This document shows positions 55,285-64,000 of a stretch of 64,000 nucleotides of DNA, one piece after another. Every line of letters starts with the position of its first letter. The stretch's first letter is position 1. The translations under genes and the position numbers were made by a program. The DNA lies in assembly GCA_963691705.1 (NCBI GenBank), contig OY829538.1:14906443-14970442 (forward strand), read 5' to 3'. The DNA comes from Viola odorata (taxonomy: Eukaryota > Streptophyta > Magnoliopsida > Malpighiales > Violaceae). The notes under the pieces were generated by a model. That model was given only the letters and a program-made list of their open reading frames with translations. It was not told where the DNA came from and ran no database searches.

Positions 55285-55640
55285 AAGGAGAGTTGAGTGT
55301 CGAAAAGAAAGAGAGGAAGAGAGCAAAATAGCACCCATGAAAAGAGTAAGCATGAGAAAAGAGATAAAAACCAAAACACCCCCATGAAAAGAGTGAGCAT
55401 GGGAAAAGAGATGAGAGTTTAAAATACTTGCATGGAAATAGAGAGCATGCAGAGAGTGAAGTTTATAAAAAAAGAGAGATGTGTGTTTTTGCCAAGAGAA
55501 AACAAGTGAGGAACGCATTATGTGTGCGGAAATTTTGTTTTGGCGCAAGCCACCAAAAACTATTTGATTTTCGGCCATGACGCCTTGAGTTTCCTAACCC
55601 TAACCCATTCATTTTCTCTCCTTATATTGTTTACTCTCAT
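55285..55640. other. Purine-rich spacer, no gene recognised
   Basis: Repetitive GAAAAGAG-rich sequence with three echoes of ATGAAAAGAGTGAGCATG. The 153-codon minus-strand frame here is a by-product of pyrimidine-rich composition. Confidence 0.5.
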
Positions 55641-56700
55641 GGGCAGAGAAAGAGAAGGTTGTTAGTAGAGGAGAAGCCTCATACATTGCTGCCAAGAGGA
55701 CGGAAGGAGCGCTACTCGCCCATGGTGCATAGCTCCGCTAACCCTAGCCGCGAAGGTACGATACGTCTTTCCTTCCTTAGGTCTGATTTGTGTGAGAATA
55801 TGGACATCATTGATTTTTATGATACTGATTATAAAAATAAATTGATTGATGATGGTTGTATACAAGAGCCGAAGGCAAAGTCTTATGCCTTTGAAGACTA
55901 CCTGCGAAAGCACAAATAGTTTGGTATTTTGACTAGGCCGAGAGATAAGATGGTTGTACCGAGAGCATATTATGAGGAATTGATTGATTATTTTGGTACA
56001 ATTAATATTCCTAACTTGTGTCTCAAAGATACCTTGCACTTGTATTGTTTATCCTTGAGTTTTGAAAGCAAACGCTGAAAGAAGTCCTTTAGCGGCTTAG
56101 GGCAACAGTTGTGGAGAAAGATGAGAGTGCCGAGATCACAATACTATGTATCTCCATTCTTGAGACAGCCGAAGGTGGAGGAACAAGCTCTTGGAGTTGT
56201 ATCGTATTCGTTGGTTTGTAAGTTTGAGTTCGTTAATAATTCATCTCTTTTATTTGCTTACAACCAATTTGATTATGGATTTATACTTGTGGTACCGTTA
56301 AACCCTTTGTCTTTGAGTTATTTTGTAAGTTTAGGAGTTGACGAGGATTCGATATTAGCAAGGATACCGCTTGAGCATGTCGTAGCACGTATGGAACGCT
56401 TGGGTATCCTGCGAATGGATCAAGGATGCCATAGGAATTTGAGATTGTTCTTCACGGTGCTTGATTGGGATAGGATGTGCTTACATGGGGAACAGTTGCC
56501 TACCCAATCTAAGGAAGTAGTTGCTAATTTGGGCAGTGGATCTATCCAACCCATTACCGAGCACATAGACACCAATGCCAACTTGGATGTCTTGGGTAAT
56601 ATCGGACCTAGTTGTGTGCCTTTTGTTTGTGCTAACTTAAGGTATTGTAATATAGGTGTGGCCATGGATCCAGGAGCGGATTCGAGGGTGAATAATTTTC
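55641..56700 (+). pseudogene. Unrecognised coding-like region in place of pol
   Basis: Open frames 55659-55919 and 56109-56861 with two interruptions between. The pieces read like protein (IDFYDTDYKNKLIDDG, then VPRSQYYVSPFLRQPKVEEQ, LEHVVARMERLGILRMDQ, LRLFFTVLDWDRM). The end overlaps the purine tract and LTR start at 56701-56714. I recognise no family: it is not RT, RNase H, integrase or a chromodomain. It could be a captured host fragment, an envelope-like ORF or decayed sequence. Confidence 0.4.
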
Positions 56701-56713
56701 ATGGGGGAGGGGA
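56701..56713 (+). other. Polypurine tract
   Basis: ATGGGGGAGGGGA directly before TGATGCGATCC. Confidence 0.75.
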
Positions 56714-57826
56714 TGATGCGATCCTAGTCCTATCGCATGCCACACGCGCCCGTACCGCACAGCTCAGACCAATCAGGCCAAGGGATCATGCCAAGGATGC
56801 TATAGAGAGGCAGGCGAGGTTAATACAAGCCTTTCACATGGAGACAAAGTCAACAACATGATCAGACCAGGCCATAACACGAGGGATGCTCATATCGCAG
56901 GCGCACGCACCAACGGATGCGCCAGGAAAGTCCAGCCGATCCAACCCATGGAAGACATGCTTTGATCAAAGATCCAACGCAAATACAAGATTGATGGAAG
57001 TTTTAGGAGAGTCCTGGCCATGTTTGGGAACATTTGCACAACTGGATTGCATGATGGCTCGAGGAGACATTATCGCACGCACAAAGGGCGCACACAAGCG
57101 TATCGAGCGCTTATGTTGGAGTCGATCAGGTTCTGGCAAGGAAATCTCGAGCGATCGACCTTGTTTGATGTATTTCAAGATTTTAGAGAGTTTTAGACCA
57201 AGATGCAGCCCAAACGTACGAGCCAATCCAAAGATGGCTTGAGAATACACTTGACTGCGCATTGACCTCACCAACGGTCAAGCGACTTGAAGATTGCGAG
57301 CCATTGACCGTGCCAGCTGGAGGGAAGCTATCCTAGAGCTTTTGGAAGTTATTTATTTATTTATTTTAATTAATTAATCAGTTACTTAGCATAGTAGAGT
57401 TATTATTAGTTTAGAACTTCTAGTTCTACTCAAACTAGTATTTGCGCTATGCGCCTATTTAAGGGGCCGAAATGCTCAAACAATGAAGCATATGATTAAT
57501 TGATATTTTTGAGACTATCTTGTAGAGTTTTTACTCTATTGTTCTTATGAGAACCTTGTTCTAATTCCTTAGTACGGCAAGCTAGGATTAGTTGCAAGTA
57601 AAATCCGAAGTTGTTATTCTTATTAATCATTTCCCTTAAGTTGACGTCCACGGGTTGAACATAGGTCTAATATCGATTAATAACCTCACTTGAAATTGAC
57701 TAGGTTGGGTGATACGGGTTATCATCAGGTCTAGGTTTGCACTTGTGTGACATCCATCAATTATCTCCACGCGAATTCCAAACCTTAGGACTAGATCAAC
57801 AACTCAAGGGAGCCTAGCCAACTAGG
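56714..57826 (+). repeat. 3' LTR of the chromovirus-like element
   Basis: The start TGATGCGATCCTAG is a near-perfect inverted copy of the 5' LTR end (..CTAGGATCATATCA), which fixes the boundary. TATA box CCTATTTAAGG at 57454-57464. The last ten or so bases are lost at 57827. Confidence 0.75.
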
Positions 57827-58257
57827 TAATGACCTGTCAGCTCCTAGAAAGCATAATCAATGTCAAAGGAGGGCAGATAAGTGGTGGTGAGCATAAAAAT
57901 CATAAAAATTAATTATAAAACACAACTCACTACTAAGAACAATTTTAATTGTAAATAGCAAGTAAGAGGTTCGATCCATAGGGAATAATGGTATGATTTT
58001 TATGAGAACTTGTAAGGATCAGGGGGTAACACTTAGGTGAAATTAGGGGGTTGCTTTTAAACTAAAGACTAAAAAATAAATAAAACAAGTAAACGCTCCA
58101 GGCCAAGAATGAGATTCTTGGTTAAGACACAGATCAAGACGAAACAGTCAGATGAAAACAATTATTAGTAGAGGCTAAGAAAGAAATGAGTTATGAGCAG
58201 CAATCATTAATACAGGGGTATTCATCTTCAATATATAGAGTTGCTATAGGATCAAGG
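57827..58257 (-). repeat. Possible Athila-type LTR end, reversed
   Basis: On the minus strand TATGGATCGAACCTC (near 57975) and the T-rich sequence after it resemble the last 100 bases of the Athila-2 LTR. The rest shows nothing recognisable. Confidence 0.35.
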
Positions 58258-59094
58258 TGATACAGGCCAGCTCGCCTACCTTCGAGGCCTTCGCAAGCCA
58301 TCGCCCTCACCTCGGCTTTCGTCCTTGCCATCCCTCACCCGTGCCCTCGCACATCCGTCTTGCCCTCGCAGGCCTACGCCCCGTCTTGCCCTTACAGGCC
58401 CGAGCCTCGTCTTGCCCTCGTGGCCCCGTGCCCCATCTTTCCCTCGCAGGCTGGTGCCCCGCATTGCCATCGCTTGCCCTCGTAAGCCCGTGCCCCGTGC
58501 GCGCCCCGTCTTGCCCTCGCAGGCCCGTGCCCCGCATTGCCATTGCATGCCCTTGTGTGCCCGAGGCCATCCATGGCACGCTCAAGCCCATCAACGCTTA
58601 TTTCACTTAAGCCCACACTCAAGGTCGCGACCTCCAAAAGAAGGAAACCCTTTGTCCAAGGGTGTTTAGGGTCCTTTCCCCTTTGTAAATACTTCCCCTA
58701 TAAATTGAAGGACTTAGCCTCATTTATAGGTTGTCTTTAAACTTGCTCATGATTTTCATCATAGAGCCCTTAGACCACTTAGGAACCGGTCCTTGGAGCC
58801 GTGGCCCTTATGGCTGAATCCATTACCTTCTTCTGCTCTTGGATTAGAGATCCTTGTATGCTTGTGGTAAGGTTGTCTGGGGCAAGTCTCTAGGAGGGTT
58901 TACCGTGTATGCACGTTCGTTTATTGTTTATACATCAATACACCTTTTGATTATCATCCATTATTCCGCTGCACTCTTTCTGCATCCTTCTTGGGACGTT
59001 ATCTTCTCCATCAACTCCATCCATTCGATAATCCAACCTCCCAAAGAGGACTAGATTCGTGCAAGGGCTCCAAATCGGAACCAAGATCGTATCA
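58258..59094 (+). repeat. Second chromovirus-type LTR, 837 bp
   Basis: TGATAC at the left and GTATCA at the right form inverted ends; the right end abuts a primer site. TATA box CCCTATAAATTG at 58697-58708. Its U3 contains a GC-rich minisatellite. The partner LTR is not in the window. Confidence 0.65.
58290..58585. repeat. GC-rich minisatellite (about 24-30 bp units)
   Basis: Diverged units of CTTGCCCTCGCAGGCCCGTG in the U3 of the LTR. They leave open frames on both strands that are composition artefacts. Confidence 0.75.
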
Positions 59095-59096
59095 TT

Positions 59097-59112
59097 TGGT
59101 AACGGAGCTCCA
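59097..59112 (+). other. Primer binding site
   Basis: TGGTAACGGAGCTCCA, related to the site at 51821. Confidence 0.7.
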
Positions 59113-60731
59113 GCTGTCCTCTAGGTTGGTTTTCCTTGTTCATCTCCTCATTTCCACCTCTAAAATCGCTTCCCCTTTGTTTTTTTATTTTCGTTTGTGT
59201 TGGGCAGATTGTTCCTATCCAGTAGTCATTTTTTAGACTGTTTTATTTTTCGATTTGTGACTGTTTGCTCACCCAGTAAATTCTGAAAATTTGTGTACTG
59301 AAACTTCTATCTATGTAGAGAATGTTTAGTTTTTGGGTCAACTATTAACTCGGTGTATTTCTCATACTTTTTGGTCTCCTAAGAAGAGTGTGCAAAAATT
59401 ACGCGAGAGAAATCATTCTGTGTCTTGAGTCTATTTTGTGTCTTCCACTTGGAATCGTGTTTTTCTTCCTTCTACAAAGTTGTAGATCGGAGTCTTTGGA
59501 GTTTGTCTGTTGATTTTCAGAATTTTTGGACCACGTTTGTATCCTTTGGAGTCAGAAAGCGAAAGTATGTTTGGTGTTCTTCAAGTTCATCTTGTGTTCT
59601 TGATGCTTTTTGAGGTCTGATCTGGTGTGAACCCAAAAATCTGAAAATCTGGTGTTTGTGCTTTTGGAGTCTTTGATCTTGATTAAACACATTTCTGAAA
59701 TTCTCGTGTCTTTATTTGAATCAATTCAGTCCATCTCTTCTTCTTTTTCTCCTTGAACGTACCCATTGTTCTTCTTGGCTTCATTTGATCATTGTTGTGC
59801 ATGCTTTGGTTGACAAGTGTCTTGAGTGCCACGTGTAACTTGTGGTCCCATTTTGTTTGCTAGCCTTAGTTGTCTTGCATTTCCAACTATATTGGTCGGC
59901 CCTAATTCTTCAATCCTTACAATTGTTGTGGCTGTCATACAAGTTGCCTTACTTGTCATTCACATCCACCTCACTTGACACATCATTTGCACACTCATCC
60001 ACACATTTTTGGACACATCACACACGTTTGCCACATAAGACATTTTGGCATCTAGTGAAACTTCAAACCTTGTCATACATGATCTAAACTACTTGTCTTG
60101 CATTCTAATTGTAGCATACATGTCATACAAGTAAGTCCCTTCACTCAATTCTTACATAAAAAAAAAAGTAAAGAAAAGGAATAAAAGAATTGATAAAAAA
60201 AAAAAATAGAACTCAAGTTACTAATAAAAATAAATAAAAGAAGAAGAAAGGAACTGAGTCACAAGTAAGGGGCTGTGTCCATACATACATTTGAAGTGTT
60301 TTTCATCTTGATCAAGTATGAATGTTGGTAAAGAACTTTGAAGCAATTTTTTTCCTCCCTTTTCTTTTTCGGATTTACCTTTTTTCCCTAGTTTCGGCTT
60401 TTCCTTTTTGTGTGAGCTTCTGCACCCAGTTTATTCTGAAATTTGGTGTGATAAAACTTCAGTCTGATTAGAACAACTCTTATGTTTTGGTCTTCCGATA
60501 ATTCTGTGTTTTTCCCATACGTTTATCCAATTCAAAATCAGTGCGCAGTTTTCACTCGAAATTTCAGTTTTGAGTCTTTCTTTTCAATTTTGTTTTCTCT
60601 TCTCATTTGAGCTAGCTTTTCTTTTGAGTCTTTGGTCTATCCTTATTTTTTCCATCATTATTTCTACTCGAAATCAATTAGGTGTTCATTTCAATCCAAT
60701 CCGTGCATACCTTTTGATTTTCTTTACCTTT
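59113..60731 (+). other. Leader of the second chromovirus-type element, no gag
   Basis: T-rich, no supported ORF. Two diverged blocks resemble each other: CCAGTAAATTCTGAAAATTTG (59274) and CCCAGTTTATTCTGAAATTTG (60426), each followed by similar text over about 100 bases. An A-rich stretch lies at 60160-60260. The element is cut at 60731 by an Ogre LTR. Confidence 0.5.
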
Positions 60732-61550
60732 TGTCACGCCTCGAAAATAAAAATATTCGCGAGTATACAACGAATCTGAGACCTTATGATGCTCGGCGTA
60801 AAAGGATACCTCACAACATGCAATGAAGTCGCAACCCTAATTTTGTCTCTAGGTTTAGGGAACCTTAATCGTCATGGCATAAAAAATAAAATAAATAAAT
60901 AACTAAAGGGACAAAAAAGGGTCTAAACCCAAGACAAAGGTTCGGGGTCGTATTATGGACTCGGGAAGGTGTTAGGCACCCGAGTCACGCCCGAAAAATG
61001 GTTACCGGTTGATGAGAGAGGTGTCTAAAAGTTGTTTGATAAAATACATTTTGAAAAGGGGGTCCTCAGAGGAATCGCCACTTTGGTCTTTTCCATGACC
61101 AGGACCTGTTCAGGAATAATTAATCGTTGGACGGGGTTACCGTTTTAAAAATCTTTTCGGACGGGGTTACCATTTTCAAAACCGATCAATTATTCCTAGC
61201 CGTAGCGTGATGGGACTGAATTTTCCTTAAGACCGAATGAGCGCCCTCTATTTCATCACCGGACTTATGCATGATTAAATTAATTACTACGTGATTCTAT
61301 CATGGATAGCCTAACAGAGTACAGATTGAATGAGACGTTTTGAAATGATAAACTGATGTGGGATCGAAGCCACCAAATACATGCAGTCAATATAAGCGGA
61401 AATTAAAAATCAAACGAACATGGCATTTTAAGCGAGTCTTTAAACAAGTTGTTCATGTGGGTTGATTTTAAATTCTAGCAATTCTATATATCATGTGTAC
61501 GATTAATATTTACGGAAAGCATTGAATAAATAAAAGGGAAAGAAAGGCGT
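60732..61550 (-). repeat. Ogre LTR fragment
   Basis: Starts TGTCACGCC like the Ogre LTR at 21638. Shares the block around the conserved hairpin and the words AACCCAAGA.. and AATAAATAAAAG, but differs elsewhere, so it is another Ogre family. Cut at about 61550. Confidence 0.75.
60958..60986. promoter_or_regulatory. Conserved LTR hairpin, copy 3
   Basis: Arms and 13-base loop identical to copies at 8583 and 21857. Confidence 0.6.
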
Positions 61551-61551
61551 A

Positions 61552-63029
61552 TGATATGCGTGTGTTTTCTAGATATTTTCTCTCTAATTTTGTATGTTTT
61601 CCCCTCCTTGATGCTACTAACTTGCTCTGTTTTCAATACTTTTTGCCATATCCAGCCCTGAAGTCTCCCAGTCTTCATCGCGGCCTAGACGTATTTCCTC
61701 AGTCGAGCCCTAGATGCGCGCATTCGTGTCCAGCCCTGGACTATCTGTGAAGCCGAAAAGTGCTGCGTTTTGCCCTCGATAAGAAGCCGCACGTGCTTGC
61801 AATCCTCCTTGGAGCGCACGAAAAGAGACGCCAGCAAGATTCCTCTCTGATCCCTTTTGAGCGTCCTAGGAATATTCTTCCTGGGACATGCTTTACAGTC
61901 CAGCTGTCCCTTTCCTCCCATTTTGTCTTCTACCCTTAGCTGGATTTGTCCTCTAGTTAGCTTAGGGTTGTATATAAGCAGTAACTTAAGGATTTTTAGG
62001 GTAAGCAACATTAGTTGGAGGCAGAAATCAGCATACTTTCTATTTTTCAGTCTTCTTTGGGATTTGTTCGTCCATCTTCAAGCTGTAGCCGACGGCCAGC
62101 CTTACTCTTTCACCAAAGCTCCGGCTGGTATTTAATAGTTTTCTTCCCATTTTCTTGTTTTCCTTCTATGCTTGCTATCAAATCTATTTATATTTATGTT
62201 ATTATGAGTATGAGTAGCTAGATCTTTTTATCATAGCAAAGGTTTTTCCAAGGGTTGCAAGGGTAGTTGTGAAGCCTTAATGTTCTTCATAAACTCTTAT
62301 GCGTGTATATAATGTCTTGCCATTTTACTGTCATATTGCACTGGATCTATAGAAGCCTGATCAACTGTTGTATTTTCCTTTGTAATTACTGCAATTTCTT
62401 TAGAATCAGTAGGCACCTAGCCGGGAGTCATCAGCTTGCTGGTCCAATCCGGCTAGGGCTGGAGGTTAACTAGGGTGGATCTGGCAACGTCTTGCCCTAG
62501 ACGTGTCTTCCTCCACTTCATGGGCCTCTGGATATCCCCACAAGCGAACCTTGGGGAGGGACGGAGTGTCAAGGTCTCGCCCACAAGCGTACCTTGGGCG
62601 AGACTTCTCTTACGAAGGTAGACAGGAGGCCTAAGCGTACCTGGCCTCTATAGCACGTCTGCACCGTGAGAGCGAATATCCCTGAGCTGATGACCAACTA
62701 GACCTAGACGCAACCCCGTGGAATCACTTTGCTAAGACTCTTTCCCATTATCTGATTTACCCCTCTTGTGGTACTGTTTTATTTCCTTTAGATAATTTTT
62801 ACTTTATTTAGTTCACTTGTTATCTTTAGTATCCAAATCTCGCTGGTTAATTTCATTAGCCAGCCCAAACCCCCCCACCTCCCCCCAGTGTTACTTGTTA
62901 TTGTTTAGACCTGGACATACACTATGAACATAATTTTACCATTAATCCTTGTGGTTCGACTCTGATTTGCCCTATACACATTTATTGTGTATTTTGCTAG
63001 CAAAAAATATTACTTTTGAGTGACGATCA
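61552..63029 (+). repeat. Athila-3 5' LTR
   Basis: The end ..GACGATCA is fixed by the primer site, after the CTTGTGGTTCGACTC motif usual at Athila LTR ends. The start TGATATGCG is set where Ogre similarity stops. TATA box TGTATATAAG near 61970. A C-rich run lies at 62869-62886. Confidence 0.6.
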
Positions 63030-63034
63030 AATTT

Positions 63035-63052
63035 TGGCGTCGTTGCCGGGGA
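63035..63052 (+). other. Athila-3 primer binding site
   Basis: TGGCGTCGTTGCCGGGGA, the standard Athila/Tat form. Confidence 0.9.
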
Positions 63053-63084
63053 ATTGCCGGTTCTAATATTTTGTTTTTCCTTGT

Positions 63085-64000
63085 ATGACCAGGAGATCTG
63101 CTTTAGATCTATTGCCTTACGATCCAGAGCTTACTAGGACAGAAAGAGAACTCCGAAGGCAAGCCAGAGGATCATCTCCCTCTCCGGAGAAGAGCTCCTG
63201 TCCCTCTTCAAAGCCTATTTCAGGAAGAAATCGCATCTTTACATCGAGCCCTCGACAGCGTTGAGTATACCCAGCCCCTGACACCTGAAATGGAAGATCC
63301 ACCACCACCTCCGCCTGGAGGAAATGAGGACGTAGTTCCTCCTATTGCTCAGACCATCGATGATCTTAATGCCGCCCCAGAAGCGCCCAGCAGCTGCATC
63401 GATTGGCCTGAACTACCTCACGACTGGACACTCAAGTCCTCTGTCATGCACCATCTCCCCATTTTTCGAGGTGCTACCAAGGAAAACCCTCATCGCCATC
63501 TTCAACAGCTCCATTCTATTTGCGAGGCAATGAAACCTACGAACATCAGTATCGAGCAGGCCAAACTCAAAGATTCAGCCCTCGATTGGTTTTATGATCT
63601 CCCTCCACGTTCGATTCATTCATGGGCTGAGATGACAAAAGCTTTCACGGATAAGTACTACCCTGCATCCAGGGCGATGGTGACAGTCAAACAACTTGTA
63701 TCCATTCTTCAGAAAGAAGACGAGACCCTTGACCAGTACTATGAACGCTGCAAACGCATGCAAGCTTTGTGTCCCTCTCATAACCTGACCGAGCACGGTC
63801 TTATTCAGTACTTCGCCGAAGGACTGAGACCCCATGATAAAGCCTTGTTGCATGCGGTCGCTAATGGATCCCTTAGTGCTCTCACTCCAGCTGCCGCCAA
63901 GGCCATAATTGAGCCCATGGCCAAAAATGCCATTCTATTGGGAGGAGCAAGTAGCAACCAGAGTGCTCAAGTAGCTGCTATGCAAGGGCAGTTGACTTCT
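63085..64000 (+). pseudogene. Athila-3 gag, runs off the window
   Basis: Start MTRRSALDLLPYDPELTRTE at 63085, 33 bases after the primer site. A frameshift between about 63155 and 63230 moves the reading by one base; from there the frame is open to base 64000. The core holds DWTLKSSVMHHLPIF, NPHRHLQQLHSICEAM, ALDWFYDLPPRSIHSWAEM, KYYPASRAMVTVKQL, DQYYERCKRMQALCP and LIQYFAEGL, the gag capsid-like block also seen in Athila-2. Apart from the one shift it looks well preserved. Confidence 0.88.

Larger units (their letters stand above)
51721..57826 (+). mobile_element. Chromovirus-like Gypsy element without RT and integrase
   Basis: Left LTR stub (51721-51818), primer site, leader, gag, protease, an unrecognised coding-like region, purine tract and 3' LTR (56714-57826). 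The stub and 57738-57826 match over about 88 bases, each LTR being cut on its outer side. Gag and protease wording fit the chromovirus branch. RT, RNase H and integrase are absent between 55285 and 56700. Confidence 0.75.

Noticed and set aside
55117..55578. 153-codon minus-strand frame with hydrophobic stretches
   Set aside because: Comes from a purine-rich plus strand read backwards; it overlaps the protease end and has no homologue I recognise.
58257..58740. Several Pro/Arg/Ala-rich frames on both strands
   Set aside because: By-products of the GC-rich minisatellite; no phase is favoured.
60160..60260. A-rich stretch as the poly(A) tail of a LINE or SINE
   Set aside because: No upstream element body or target duplication; it lies within a T/A-rich retroelement leader.

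Overview
The window is plant nuclear DNA made almost entirely of nested LTR retrotransposons. I found no host gene, rRNA, tRNA, organellar or bacterial sequence. The mix of SIRE/Maximus-like Copia, Athila, Ogre/Tat and chromovirus-like Gypsy elements plus a Stowaway MITE points to a flowering plant, probably a eudicot, in gene-poor heterochromatin. The species cannot be told from the sequence. All polyproteins carry stops or frameshifts, so every element here looks inactive.

Layout: 1-6557 is a minus-strand SIRE-like Copia element whose 3' end lies outside the window. 6558-7330 is the right part of a chromovirus-type LTR. From 7488 an old Athila element (Athila-1, plus strand) begins; its protease gene is cut at 8363 and resumes at 41105. 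The gap is a minus-strand Ogre element (8364-41099, LTRs with TG..CA ends, target duplication ATTGT/ATAGT). Its 5' LTR is itself split by a 17.2-kb plus-strand Tat/Retand-like element (22951-40198, LTRs 518 and 514 bp, perfect target duplication AACTT). Removing both inserts joins the Athila-1 reading frame exactly. Athila-1 ends in a 3' LTR at 46428. Then come Athila-2 (47891-51720, cut after the protease), a chromovirus-like element lacking RT and integrase (51721-57826), a second chromovirus-type LTR with leader (58258-60731), an Ogre LTR fragment (60732-61550) and the start of Athila-3 (61552-64000).

The most notable part is the 10-kb stretch between pol and the 3' LTR of the Tat element. 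It holds (i) a 27-copy array of a short hairpin, (ii) six consecutive 52-81-bp modules, each closed by arms that differ in sequence but stay complementary, and (iii) four antisense genes (39457, 38525, 37522 and 34680, all reading leftwards), most with a TATA box of their own. Two of these are full-length diverged paralogues with a short intron at the same place and phase, carrying a region like the 'putative gypsy type transposon' (Transposase_28) family followed by a coiled coil. The Ogre 3' region likewise holds seven unrelated tandem-repeat families in 3.3 kb.

All calls are by eye; family names rest on motif memory, not on a search.
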